A DNA stretch of 64,000 bases from the NCBI RefSeq assembly GCF_019880305.1, contig NZ_CP082301.1, positions 5,890,001-5,954,000 of the forward strand, read 5' to 3'. Origin of the DNA: Streptomyces decoyicus (lineage in GTDB: Bacteria > Actinomycetota > Actinomycetes > Streptomycetales > Streptomycetaceae). Positions 51,144 through 59,286 of the stretch are shown piece by piece; position 1 is the first letter of the stretch; each line of letters starts with the position of its first letter. Position numbers and translations under genes: made by a program. The notes beneath the pieces were generated by a model. The model was given only the letters and a program-made list of their open reading frames with translations. It was not told the origin of the DNA and searched no databases.

Positions 51144-51917
51144 GTGCGCATCGCCAGATTCTCCATCGACGGCAACGTCGGCTTCGGCGTCCTCGAAGGC
51201 GACGAACTCGACGTCATCAAGGGGCATCCCTTCGCAGAATTCGAGCGCTCGGGGCAAAAGGTCCCCCTCGACAAGGTCCGGCTGCTGCCGCCCGTCCTGC
51301 CCAACAAGGTCGTCGCGATCGGCCGCAACTACGCCGAGCACGCCGCAGAGCTGGGCAACGCCGTCCCGGACGTACCGGTCACCTTCTTCAAGCCGTCCAC
51401 CTCGGTGATCGGCCCCGGCGACCCCATCGCGTACCCCTCCTTCTCCCAGGAGGTGCACCACGAGGCGGAGCTCGCCGTCGTCATCGGCCGCATGTGCCGC
51501 GAGGTGCCCCGCGAGCGCGCCAAGGACGTCATCCTCGGCTACACCTGCGCCAACGACATCACCGCACGCGATGTGCAGCAGCGCGAGAAGCAGTGGGCCA
51601 GGGCCAAGGGCTTCGACAGCTCGTGCCCGCTCGGCCCCTGGGTCGAGACCGGCCTGTCCCCCGAGGACATCGCCGCCGGCCTCGCCGTCCAGTGCACGGT
51701 CAACGGTGAACAGCGGCAGCTCGGCCGCACCAGCGACATGGTCCGCCCGGTCGAGGACCTGATCGTCCACATCACCGAGGCCATGACCCTGCTCCCCGGC
51801 GACGTCATCCTCACGGGCACCCCGGCCGGGGTGGGCCCCCTCAACGTCGGCGACGAGGTCGCCGTCACCATCGAAGGCATCGGCACTCTCACCAACAAGG
51901 TGATCAAGCGTGGCTAA
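51144..51917 (+). CDS. Fumarylacetoacetate hydrolase (FAHD) family protein
   Basis: A 257-residue metal-dependent hydrolase/decarboxylase-type enzyme. The FAH fold and metal ligands are clear: IGRNYAEHAAELGN, the acidic triad in HHEAELAVVIG and CANDITARDVQ, and ILTGTPAGVGPL. Members hydrolyse acylpyruvates or decarboxylate oxaloacetate; the substrate is not known here. The GTG at 51144 gives the common N-terminus (RIARFSIDG). The stop overlaps the gltX start by 8 bases, so the two are translated together. Confidence 0.9.
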   Translation: MRIARFSIDGNVGFGVLEGDELDVIKGHPFAEFERSGQKVPLDKVRLLPPVLPNKVVAIGRNYAEHAAELGNAVPDVPVTFFKPSTSVIGPGDPIAYPSFSQEVHHEAELAVVIGRMCREVPRERAKDVILGYTCANDITARDVQQREKQWARAKGFDSSCPLGPWVETGLSPEDIAAGLAVQCTVNGEQRQLGRTSDMVRPVEDLIVHITEAMTLLPGDVILTGTPAGVGPLNVGDEVAVTIEGIGTLTNKVIKRG

Positions 51918-53391
51918 CGCGACCCCCGTCCGCGTCCGTTTCTGTCCCTCCCCGACCGGTAACCCCCACGTCGGCCTGATCCGTACCGCCCTGTTCAACT
52001 GGGCCTACGCGCGGCACAACAAGGGCTCCCTGGTCTTCCGGATCGAGGACACCGACGCGGCCCGCGACTCCGAAGAGTCCTACAACCAGCTGCTGGACTC
52101 CTTCCACTGGCTCGGTTTCGACTGGGACGAGGGTCCCGAGGTCGGCGGCCCGCACACGCCGTACCGCCAGTCGCAGCGCATGGACATCTACAAGGACGTC
52201 GCCGACAAGCTCCTCGCCGCCGGCCACGCGTACCACTGCTACTGCACCACCGAAGAGCTGGACACCCGCCGCGACGCGGCCCGCAAGGCCGGCCGGCCCT
52301 CCGGTTACGACGGCACCTGCCGCACGCTGACCGACGAGCAGAAGGCGGCGTACGAGGCCGAGGGCCGCACCTCCATCGTCCGCTTCCGGATGCCCGACGA
52401 GCCGATCACCTTCACCGACCTGGTGCGCGGCGAGCTGACCTTCACCCCGGAGAACGTTCCGGACTACGGCATCGTCCGCGCCAACGGTGCGCCCCTCTAC
52501 ACCCTCGTCAACCCCGTCGACGACGCGCTGATGGAGATCACCCACGTCCTGCGCGGCGAGGACCTGCTCTCCTCCACCCCCCGCCAGATCGCCCTGTACA
52601 AGGCGCTGATCGAGCTGGGCGTCGCCAAGACCGTCCCGGCCTTCGGCCATCTGCCCTACGTCATGGGCGAGGGCAACAAGAAGCTCTCCAAGCGTGACCC
52701 GCAGGCGAACCTCAACCTCTACCGCGAGCGCGGCTTCCTCCCCGAGGGCCTGCTCAACTACCTTGCGCTGCTCGGCTGGTCCTTCTCGGCGGACCAGGAC
52801 ATCTTCTCCGTCCGCGAGCTGATCGAGAAGTTCGACATCGCGGACGTCAACGCCAACCCGGCCCGCTTCGACCTGAAGAAGGCCGAGGCGATCAACGCCG
52901 ACCACATCAGGCAGCTGGACGTGAAGGACTTCATCACGGCCTGTGAGCCCTGGCTGAAGGCCCCGCACGCCAACTGGGAGCCCGAGGACTTCGACGAGGC
53001 CGCCTGGCAGGCCATCGCCCCGCACGCCCAGACCCGCCTCACCGTCCTCTCCGACATCACCGCCAATGTCGATTTCCTGTTCCGCAAGGAGCCGGTCGAG
53101 GACGAGGCGTCCTGGACGAAGGCGATGAAGGGCGACCCGGTCGCCCTGCTCACCACCGCCCGCGCCGAGCTCGAAGCCGCCGACTGGACGTCCGGTCCCG
53201 AGCCCCTCAAGGAGGCCGTCCTGGCCGCCGGCGAGGAGCACGGCCTCAAGCTCGGCAAGGCACAGGCCCCCGTCCGGGTGGCGGTCACCGGCCGCACGGT
53301 CGGTCTGCCGCTCTTCGAGTCCCTGGAGATCCTCGGCAAGGAGCGCACCCTCCAGCGCATCGACGCGGCCCTGGCCAAACTGGCCGGCTGA
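51910..53391 (+). CDS. gltX: Glutamyl-tRNA synthetase
   Basis: Class I synthetase charging tRNA with glutamate; 493 residues. The HIGH-like motif is PSPTGNPHVGLIRTALFNW near residue 12 and the KMSKS-like motif KKLSKRDPQ near residue 258; a C-terminal anticodon-binding domain follows. GTG start at 51910 within the end of the FAHD gene. Streptomyces lack GlnRS as far as known, so this enzyme is expected to be non-discriminating and to charge tRNA-Gln too, with GatCAB completing Gln-tRNA; the tRNA array just downstream has both. Confidence 0.96.
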   Translation: MANATPVRVRFCPSPTGNPHVGLIRTALFNWAYARHNKGSLVFRIEDTDAARDSEESYNQLLDSFHWLGFDWDEGPEVGGPHTPYRQSQRMDIYKDVADKLLAAGHAYHCYCTTEELDTRRDAARKAGRPSGYDGTCRTLTDEQKAAYEAEGRTSIVRFRMPDEPITFTDLVRGELTFTPENVPDYGIVRANGAPLYTLVNPVDDALMEITHVLRGEDLLSSTPRQIALYKALIELGVAKTVPAFGHLPYVMGEGNKKLSKRDPQANLNLYRERGFLPEGLLNYLALLGWSFSADQDIFSVRELIEKFDIADVNANPARFDLKKAEAINADHIRQLDVKDFITACEPWLKAPHANWEPEDFDEAAWQAIAPHAQTRLTVLSDITANVDFLFRKEPVEDEASWTKAMKGDPVALLTTARAELEAADWTSGPEPLKEAVLAAGEEHGLKLGKAQAPVRVAVTGRTVGLPLFESLEILGKERTLQRIDAALAKLAG

Positions 53392-53408
53392 CCTCGCAGC
53401 ACCGCCCC

Positions 53409-53440
53409 CGGGCCCGGAAGCCGCACGGTTTCCGGGCCCG
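53409..53440 (+). terminator. Terminator after gltX
   Basis: CGGGCCCGGAA pairs with TTCCGGGCCCG over 11 bp, 18 bases after the gltX stop. Confidence 0.75.
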
Positions 53441-53474
53441 TGGCCTGTCCGGAGCACTCCGCTACATTGCTGTC

Positions 53475-54215
53475 ATGCCGCCGCGCGCCGTCCTGTGGGA
53501 CCTCGACGACACCCTCTTCGACTACACGGGCTCGGACCGGGCCGGCGCGCTGCGCCACCTCCGGGCCGAGGGGCTCCTTGCCGCACACGGCGGCGAGGAG
53601 GCCGCACTGGAGCGCTGGCGGTCGGTCATGGAGACCGAGTTCGCCCGCTTCCTCGCCGGCGAGGTCGGCTTCCTCGACCACCGCAGGGCCCGGGCCAGGA
53701 CGTTTCTGGGGACCCCGCTCCTCCCCGACGCCGAGGCGGATGCCTGGTTCGCCCGGTACATCGCCCATTACGAGGCGTCCTGGACGCTCTTCCCGGATTC
53801 CGCGCCCGCACTGGCGGCGCTGGCACCGCTCGTACGGCAGGCCGTGCTGTCCAATGCCACCACCGCCAACCAGGAGCGCAAACTGGCCGTTCTCGGGATC
53901 CGCGGGTCCTTCGAGGCGGTGCTCTGCGCCGATGGACTGGGCTACGCCAAGCCCGCCGCGGAGGCATTCCACGGCGCCTGTAAGGCGCTTGGCCTAACGC
54001 CCGGCGAGGTGGTCTACGTCGGCGACAAGCTCGACATCGACGCGCTCGGCGCCCGGGACGCAGGGCTGTGGGCCGTATGGCTGGACCGTGCGGGCCCTGG
54101 GGAGCGGGCCGGAGAGGAGCTGCCGCAGGGGGTGCGGCGGATCGCGGGCCTGGCGGAGCTCCCCGAGCTCTTGCGCGGAGTTACCGGTTTTGGTGCGCCG
54201 TCCACGATCAGGTAA
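53475..54215 (+). CDS. HAD-superfamily hydrolase
   Basis: A 246-residue phosphatase-type HAD protein. Motif I is WDLDDTLFDYTG with the nucleophile Asp at residue 11; motif II is LSNATT; motif III/IV are AKPAAEAFHGAC and YVGDKLDIDALGARDAG. A helical cap lies between motifs I and II, as in subclass I phosphatases and YjjG-like nucleotidases. It is separated from gltX by a terminator but lies right before the tRNA array. The substrate is unknown. Confidence 0.88.
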   Translation: MPPRAVLWDLDDTLFDYTGSDRAGALRHLRAEGLLAAHGGEEAALERWRSVMETEFARFLAGEVGFLDHRRARARTFLGTPLLPDAEADAWFARYIAHYEASWTLFPDSAPALAALAPLVRQAVLSNATTANQERKLAVLGIRGSFEAVLCADGLGYAKPAAEAFHGACKALGLTPGEVVYVGDKLDIDALGARDAGLWAVWLDRAGPGERAGEELPQGVRRIAGLAELPELLRGVTGFGAPSTIR

Positions 54216-54275
54216 TGTTCTTCCTGCGCCGCCCGAGAGGGCCGAAAGGCCCGGCCGGAAAGCGCAAACCAAACA

Positions 54276-54300
54276 AACCCCCCACGGGGGGTTGAGTTTT
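54276..54300 (+). terminator. Terminator before the tRNA array
   Basis: AACCCCC pairs with GGGGGTT across CACG, followed by GAGTTTT. It separates the HAD gene from the first tRNA. Confidence 0.7.
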
Positions 54301-54302
54301 GG

Positions 54303-54374
54303 TGGGCTATGGTGTAATTGGCAGCACGACGGTTTCTGGTTCCGTTAGTCTAGGTTCGAGTCCTGGTAGCCCAG
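54303..54374 (+). tRNA. tRNA-Gln (CTG), copy 1
   Basis: 72 nt cloverleaf. Acceptor TGGGCTA pairs with TAGCCCA, the anticodon loop is TTCTGGT (anticodon CTG) and the T arm has TTCGAGT. No CCA is encoded. In the anticodon stem position 31-39 is a T-T mismatch (ACGGT/TCCGT), unlike copy 2. Confidence 0.95.
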
Positions 54375-54431
54375 CAAGAGATCTTTCGGTCCACCGTGAT
54401 CGTGCTGAAGGTTTCTTGATCGCAGTACCAG

Positions 54432-54504
54432 GCCCCCGTTGTGTAGCGGCCTAGCACGCCGCCCTCTCAAGGCGGTAGCGCCGGTTCGAATCCGGTCGGG
54501 GGTA
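54432..54504 (+). tRNA. tRNA-Glu (CTC), copy 1
   Basis: 73 nt. Acceptor GCCCCCG with CGGGGGT, anticodon stem CCGCC/GGCGG around CTCTCAA (anticodon CTC), T arm GGTTCGAATCC. CCA is not encoded. Confidence 0.97.
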
Positions 54505-54593
54505 CAGATCCTTCCTCTCCGTCTCCTTCGGGTCGCTCCCGGATGCGACGATGCAGAGCCCACGCGACTCCGGTCGCGTGGAGGATCGCTAGG

Positions 54594-54666
54594 GCCCCCG
54601 TTGTGTAGCGGCCTAGCACGCCGCCCTCTCAAGGCGGTAGCGCCGGTTCGAATCCGGTCGGGGGTA
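54594..54666 (+). tRNA. tRNA-Glu (CTC), copy 2
   Basis: Identical in sequence to copy 1 over all 73 nt; anticodon CTC. The 89-base spacer before it has a hairpin-like CCACGCGACTCCGGTCGCGTGG. Confidence 0.97.
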
Positions 54667-54682
54667 CTGGTCTAAACCACCA

Positions 54683-54754
54683 TGGGCTATGGTGTAATTG
54701 GCAGCACGAGTGATTCTGGTTCATTTAGTCTAGGTTCGAGTCCTGGTAGCCCAG
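54683..54754 (+). tRNA. tRNA-Gln (CTG), copy 2
   Basis: 72 nt, anticodon CTG. It differs from copy 1 only in the anticodon stem (AGTGA/TCATT, with one G-T pair and no mismatch). Confidence 0.96.
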
Positions 54755-54794
54755 CGCGGTGTGTCCTCGGGACACGTCAACTGCAGGAAAACTT

Positions 54795-54867
54795 GCCCCC
54801 GTTGTGTAGCGGCCTAGCACGCCGCCCTCTCAAGGCGGTAGCGCCGGTTCGAATCCGGTCGGGGGTA
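54795..54867 (+). tRNA. tRNA-Glu (CTC), copy 3
   Basis: Third identical copy of the 73-nt tRNA-Glu(CTC). It is followed by a terminator. Confidence 0.97.
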
Positions 54868-54877
54868 CAAGAAGGAA

Positions 54878-54907
54878 AGGCCCCCCGCATCATGCGGGGG
54901 GCCTTTT
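54878..54907. terminator. Terminator of the tRNA array
   Basis: AGGCCCCCCGCA pairs with TGCGGGGGGCCT (12 bp) across TCA, followed by TTT. It lies between the tRNAs and the convergent MerR gene and may serve both. Confidence 0.9.
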
Positions 54908-54911
54908 CGTG

Positions 54912-55559
54912 TCAACTGCCGCTGCCGAAGCGCTTGTTGGACTCCTCTGCCTCCGCCAGCCGGCGCAGGCTCAGCAGCACCGGCTCGTAGAGCACGGTCA
55001 GGGCCACCGCCGCCTCCACCTGCTCCGCCGGAGTCGTGAACTCCTCGACCAGATCCAGGTCGGCAACGGCGAGCTGCGCCGCCTGGTGTGCGTAGGGCAG
55101 CAGATGCGGGATGTCGCAGGCGTACCCGAGGCGGTGCAGTGCGGCGATGGCGCCCACGAGCATGCGGAAGGCGGGGAATTCGTCCGCGATGCCGAGGTTG
55201 AACTGCCAGCCGACCTGCCGTATCAGCTCGGTGGCGGTGCGCCGGCCGACGGCCGTGGAGGGGTCGCTCTCGTCGGGCTCCGGGCCGTGGGGGAGGGCCT
55301 CGACGGCCGTCCCCAGGCGGGAGAGCTGGTCCCGGGAGTCGTCCTCGACGGCGGCCAGGACCTCCCGGGCGGTGCCCACGGGCATCCGGCCGACCTGGAT
55401 CAGCGCCCGGACCAGCCGCAGCCGCCGCAGATGCTCCTCGTCGTACTCGGACTGGGTCGCGGTGATCCGGCGGCCCGGAGGCAGCAGCCGCTCGCGCAGG
55501 TAGTACTTGATCGTGGCGGTGGACACCCCACTGCGCTCACTCAGCTCCGCCAGTCGCAT
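54912..55559 (-). CDS. MerR-family transcriptional regulator
   Basis: A 215-residue regulator with the winged-helix N-terminus MRLAELSERSGVSTATIKYYLRERLLPPGR (residues 1-30) and SEYDEEHLRRLRLVRALIQVG. The C-terminal domain is large for MerR and could bind a ligand or be all-alpha. It is divergent from a DUF4188 gene, with palindromes between them that are likely operators for both. Confidence 0.9.
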   Translation of the reverse strand: MRLAELSERSGVSTATIKYYLRERLLPPGRRITATQSEYDEEHLRRLRLVRALIQVGRMPVGTAREVLAAVEDDSRDQLSRLGTAVEALPHGPEPDESDPSTAVGRRTATELIRQVGWQFNLGIADEFPAFRMLVGAIAALHRLGYACDIPHLLPYAHQAAQLAVADLDLVEEFTTPAEQVEAAVALTVLYEPVLLSLRRLAEAEESNKRFGSGS

Positions 55560-55589
55560 ACCCCTTGCACCTTTCCTTGGAGAGTGTCA

Positions 55590-55618
55590 CTATCCAATCA
55601 TGGATAGCGACGCTATCC
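55590..55618. promoter_or_regulatory. Overlapping palindromes between MerR and DUF4188 genes
   Basis: CTATCCA-ATCA-TGGATAG (55590-55607) overlaps GGATAGCG-A-CGCTATCC (55602-55618), giving three alternating half-sites. MerR proteins bind such inverted repeats, often in long spacers, so autoregulation and control of the DUF4188 gene are likely. Confidence 0.72.
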
Positions 55619-55638
55619 AATGCGTCGAAGGGGGCGTC

Positions 55639-56121
55639 ATGAGCGGTAAGCCGGAGCAAGGGCGGATGACGACGGACGGTGACCGGGAGGTGGTGGTCTT
55701 CCTCATCGGGATGCGCTTCAACAGCTGGCGGGCGGTGCGTAGTTGGCTTCCGGTGTTCCTGGCCATGCCGCGCATGATCAAGGAGCTGGCCCGGGATCCG
55801 GACAGCGGGATGATCGGCTACCGGCTGCTCCCCGGGCTGCCGAGGAACTTCGCCGTCCTGCAGTACTGGGACTCGAAGGAGAAGCTGTTCGCCTACGCCA
55901 CGGATCAAAGCGGCGAGCACCGGCCGGCCTGGGCGGCGTTCAACCGGCGGGTGCGGGAGGGGCGGAACAAGGTCGGCTTCTGGCACGAGACCTACGTCGT
56001 GCCGGCGGGCTCGTACGAGAGCATCTACGTCAATATGCCGTCGTTCGGGCTGGGGGAGGCCCTGGGGACGGTGCCGGTCGGGCGGCGCGGGGAGCGGGCC
56101 GCGGACCGGATGGCCGCCTGA
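55639..56121 (+). CDS. DUF4188-family protein
   Basis: A 160-residue protein of a family with an altered heme- or monooxygenase-like ferredoxin fold. Segments: VVVFLIGMRFNSWRAVRSWLPVFLAMPRMIKELARDPDSGMIGYRL, AVLQYWDSKEKLFAYATDQSGEHRPAWAAFNRRVR and GFWHETYVVPAGSYESIYVNMP. The ATG at 55639 follows GAAGGGGGCG. It is divergent from, and probably controlled by, the MerR protein. No biochemical function is established that I know of. Confidence 0.85.
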   Translation: MSGKPEQGRMTTDGDREVVVFLIGMRFNSWRAVRSWLPVFLAMPRMIKELARDPDSGMIGYRLLPGLPRNFAVLQYWDSKEKLFAYATDQSGEHRPAWAAFNRRVREGRNKVGFWHETYVVPAGSYESIYVNMPSFGLGEALGTVPVGRRGERAADRMAA

Positions 56122-56132
56122 GTGCCCGGGGC

Positions 56133-56171
56133 GGCCCCGTGCGGACAGTCCGCACGGGGCCGCCCCTTTTC
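56133..56171. terminator. Terminator after the DUF4188 gene
   Basis: A perfect 13-bp stem, GGCCCCGTGCGGA against TCCGCACGGGGCC, with a CAG loop, then CCCCTTTT. It faces the convergent ndgR gene. Confidence 0.88.
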
Positions 56172-56229
56172 GGTGTCGTGACCGCAACCGACCGCGGCTC
56201 CTGCCTCGCCCCGCCCCGCCGCGGGGTGC

Positions 56230-56946
56230 TCAGCCGGTGCGGCGCAGGCCCTCGGAGAGGCGGGCCGCCGCGTCGATGACCGCCTGGGCGTGCATCCGGC
56301 CGGGGTGGCGGGTCAGCCGCTCGATCGGTCCGGAGACCGAGACGGCGGCCACCACGCGGTTGGAGGGGCCCCGCACGGGCGCGGAGACCGAGGCCACGCC
56401 CGGCTCGCGCTCGCCGATCGACTGGGCCCAGCCGCGGCGCCGTACGCCGGACAGGGCGGTGGCCGTGAAGCGCGCGCCCTGAAGGCCGCGGTGCAGCCGC
56501 TCGGGCTCCTCCCAGGCCATCAGGATCTGGGCGGCCGAGCCCGCCTTCATCGGGAGCGTGGAGCCGACCGGGACGGTGTCCCGCAGTCCGGACAGCCGTT
56601 CCGCCGCCGCCACACAGATCCGCATATCGCCCTGCCGGCGATAGAGCTGGGCGCTCTCGCCCGTCACATCGCGCAGATGCGTGAGCACCGGTCCTGCCGT
56701 GGCCAGCAGGCGGTCCTCGCCGGCCGCCGCGGCCAGCTCGGACAGCCGGGGGCCCAGGATGAACCGGCCCTGCATGTCCCTCGCCACCATCCGGTGGTGT
56801 TCCAGAGCCACGGCCAGCCGGTGGGCCGTGGGTCGTGCAAGCCCTGTCGCCGCGACCAGCCCGGCGAGGGTGGCCGGACCGGACTCCAGGGCACTCAAAA
56901 CCAGAGCTGCCTTGTCGAGAACGCCGACGCCGCTAGAGTTGTCCAT
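56230..56946 (-). CDS. ndgR: IclR-family regulator NdgR
   Basis: A 238-residue IclR regulator, N-terminal winged helix (SALESGPATLAGLVAATGLARPTAHRLAVALEHHRMVARD) and C-terminal GAF-like effector domain (SVSAPVRGPSNRVVAAVSVSGPIERLT). Position divergent from leuCD and sequence pattern fit NdgR/AreB of Streptomyces, which regulates leucine and other amino acid genes. The ATG at 56946 gives the usual MDNSSGVGVLDKAALVL start; the in-frame start seven codons earlier would lie inside the palindrome. Confidence 0.93.
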   Translation of the reverse strand: MDNSSGVGVLDKAALVLSALESGPATLAGLVAATGLARPTAHRLAVALEHHRMVARDMQGRFILGPRLSELAAAAGEDRLLATAGPVLTHLRDVTGESAQLYRRQGDMRICVAAAERLSGLRDTVPVGSTLPMKAGSAAQILMAWEEPERLHRGLQGARFTATALSGVRRRGWAQSIGEREPGVASVSAPVRGPSNRVVAAVSVSGPIERLTRHPGRMHAQAVIDAAARLSEGLRRTG

Positions 56947-56958
56947 GCAACGATACTC

Positions 56959-56979
56959 GCGTCTCACACTGTGAAACGC
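56959..56979. promoter_or_regulatory. Candidate NdgR operator between ndgR and leuC
   Basis: A 21-bp palindrome, left half GCGTCTCACA, centre C, right half TGTGAAACGC, with one mismatched pair. It lies 13 bases before the ndgR start and 142 bases before leuC, well placed to bind NdgR and control both. Confidence 0.75.
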
Positions 56980-57120
56980 AAGTTCAGTTTTCCAGGAAAG
57001 TCGTCAATCTGTAGGTGTGGCCCTGGACCAGGGCCCGGCGTAAGGCCCGGCAAGGGGATTTCTGCGGGCATCACGCACAGACGAGAAAGGCCGGCACTGC
57101 GGCCGGCCGGAGGGAAAGCG

Positions 57121-58551
57121 ATGGGACGGACACTCGCGGAGAAGGTCTGGGACGACCATGTCGTCCGGCGCGCGGAAGGCGAGCCCGACCTTCTCTTCAT
57201 CGATCTCCACCTGCTGCACGAGGTCACCAGCCCGCAGGCCTTCGACGGCCTCCGCAAGGCCGGCCGCCAGGTCCGTCGTACGGATCTGACCATCGCCACC
57301 GAGGACCACAACACCCCGACCCTCGACATCGACAAGCCGATCGCCGACCCGGTCTCGCGCACCCAGCTGGAGACGCTGCGCAAGAACTGTGCCGAGTTCG
57401 GCGTCCGGCTGCACCCGCTGGGCGATGTCGAGCAGGGCGTTGTCCACGTCGTGGGACCGCAGTTGGGACTGACCCAGCCCGGCACCACCGTGGTCTGCGG
57501 TGACAGCCACACCTCCACCCACGGAGCCTTCGGGGCGCTGGCGTTCGGCATCGGCACCAGCCAGGTCGAGCACGTCCTGGCCACCCAGACGCTGCCCCTG
57601 GCGCCCTTCAAGACCATGGCGATCACCGTGGACGGCGAGCTGCCGGACGGTGTGACGGCCAAGGACCTCATCCTGGCGATCATCGCCAGGATCGGCACCG
57701 GCGGCGGCCAGGGCTACGTCCTGGAATACCGCGGCTCGGCCATCGAGAAACTGTCGATGGAAGCCCGGATGACCATCTGCAACATGTCGATCGAGGCGGG
57801 CGCGCGGGCCGGCATGATCGCCCCCGACGCGACCACCTTCGACTACCTGGAGGGCCGTGACCACGCGCCTCGGGGCGAGGACTGGGACGCCGCGGTCGCG
57901 TACTGGAAGACGCTGCGCACCGACGACGACGCGGTCTTCGACGCCGAGGTGCACATCGACGCCTCCGCGCTGGCCCCGTTCGTCACCTGGGGCACCAACC
58001 CCGGCCAGGGTGCACCGCTTTCGGCGAACGTCCCCGACCCGGCTTCGTACGAGGACGCCTCGGAGCGCTACGCCGCCGAAAAGGCCCTGGAGTACATGGG
58101 GTTGACGGCGGGTCAGCCGCTGCGCGAGATCAACGTGGACACGGTCTTCGTAGGTTCGTGCACCAACGGCCGCATCGAGGACCTGCGCTCCGCGGCCGAG
58201 ATCCTGGAAGGCCGCAAGGTCGCCGACGGCGTACGGATGCTGATCGTCCCCGGCTCGGTCCGGGTCTCCCTGGAGGCCGTCGCCGAGGGTCTGGACAAGG
58301 TCTTCACCGCGGCGGGCGCCGAATGGCGGCATGCGGGCTGCTCGATGTGCCTGGGCATGAATCCCGACCAGCTGGCACCCGGTGAGCGCTCCGCGTCCAC
58401 CTCCAACCGCAACTTCGAGGGCCGGCAGGGCAAGGGCGGTCGTACGCACCTGGTCTCGCCGCAGGTCGCCGCCGCAACAGCGGTTCTCGGCCATCTGGCC
58501 TCTCCGGCCGATCTGTCCGACGCAGCCGTCGCCACGCCCGCGGGAGTCTGA
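57121..58551 (+). CDS. leuC: 3-Isopropylmalate dehydratase, large subunit
   Basis: Aconitase-family [4Fe-4S] enzyme isomerising isopropylmalate in leucine synthesis. The 476 residues match LeuC. The cluster cysteines are in FVGSCTNGRIEDL and AGCSMCLGMNPD; CGDSHTSTHGAFGALAFGIGTSQVEHVLATQ is the substrate region. GGAGGGAAAG precedes the ATG at 57121. Only 2 bases separate its stop from leuD. Confidence 0.97.
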   Translation: MGRTLAEKVWDDHVVRRAEGEPDLLFIDLHLLHEVTSPQAFDGLRKAGRQVRRTDLTIATEDHNTPTLDIDKPIADPVSRTQLETLRKNCAEFGVRLHPLGDVEQGVVHVVGPQLGLTQPGTTVVCGDSHTSTHGAFGALAFGIGTSQVEHVLATQTLPLAPFKTMAITVDGELPDGVTAKDLILAIIARIGTGGGQGYVLEYRGSAIEKLSMEARMTICNMSIEAGARAGMIAPDATTFDYLEGRDHAPRGEDWDAAVAYWKTLRTDDDAVFDAEVHIDASALAPFVTWGTNPGQGAPLSANVPDPASYEDASERYAAEKALEYMGLTAGQPLREINVDTVFVGSCTNGRIEDLRSAAEILEGRKVADGVRMLIVPGSVRVSLEAVAEGLDKVFTAAGAEWRHAGCSMCLGMNPDQLAPGERSASTSNRNFEGRQGKGGRTHLVSPQVAAATAVLGHLASPADLSDAAVATPAGV

Positions 58552-58553
58552 GA

Positions 58554-59150
58554 ATGATGGAAGCTTTCACCACCCACACGGGACGGGCCGTCCCGCTGCG
58601 CCGCAGCAATGTCGACACCGACCAGATCATCCCTGCTCACTGGCTCAAGAAGGTCACCCGCGACGGTTTCGAGGACGGGCTGTTCGAGGCCTGGCGCAAG
58701 GACCCGCAGTTCGTCCTCAACCAGGAGCGGTACAAGGGCGCCACGGTGCTGGTCGCGGGCCCCGACTTCGGTACCGGCTCCTCGCGGGAACACGCCGTCT
58801 GGGCGCTTCAGAACTACGGCTTCAAGGCCGTCATCTCCTCGCGGTTCGCCGACATCTTCCGTGGCAACTCCCTCAAGAACGGGCTGCTGACGGTGGTCCT
58901 GCCGCAGGAGACCGTCGACCGGCTCCAGCAGCTGCTGGAGGCCGACCCGGCCGCCGAGGTGACGGTTGACCTGGTCGGCAGGCAGGTACGAGCCGAGGGC
59001 GTCACCGCCGACTTCGAGCTGGACGAGAACGCCCGTTGGCGGCTGCTGGAGGGGCTGGACGACATCAGCCTCACCCTTCGGGAGGAGTCGTCCATCGTGG
59101 ATTACGAGGCGAACAGGCCGTCGTTCAAGCCGCGTACTATCGAGGTCTGA
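58554..59150 (+). CDS. leuD: 3-Isopropylmalate dehydratase, small subunit
   Basis: Swivelling-domain partner of LeuC; 198 residues, usual length. Motifs are NVDTDQIIPAHWLKK, GPDFGTGSSREHAVWAL and GNSLKNGLLTVVLP. Two adjacent ATG codons exist (58554, 58557). It completes the leuCD operon and is followed by a terminator. Confidence 0.97.
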   Translation: MMEAFTTHTGRAVPLRRSNVDTDQIIPAHWLKKVTRDGFEDGLFEAWRKDPQFVLNQERYKGATVLVAGPDFGTGSSREHAVWALQNYGFKAVISSRFADIFRGNSLKNGLLTVVLPQETVDRLQQLLEADPAAEVTVDLVGRQVRAEGVTADFELDENARWRLLEGLDDISLTLREESSIVDYEANRPSFKPRTIEV

Positions 59151-59188
59151 CCTCGGGTTTTATGGCTCAAAGCTATATTGCGTACGAT

Positions 59189-59217
59189 GCGCCCCCTGTG
59201 CAGTTGGCAGGGGGCGC
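59189..59217 (+). terminator. Terminator after leuD
   Basis: GCGCCCCCTG pairs with CAGGGGGCGC (10 bp), followed by TTCTGCTTG. Confidence 0.75.
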
Positions 59218-59286
59218 TTCTGCTTGTTCAGGCGGCTGTTGAGGCCCCGTGAAGCGACAACTCGCCGCAGATGGCACAATTAGCGC

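Noticed and set aside
56980..57120. A leuC leader peptide with Leu codons
   Set aside because: No short frame with repeated Leu codons and no U-tract terminator could be found here; the palindrome at 56959 explains control better.
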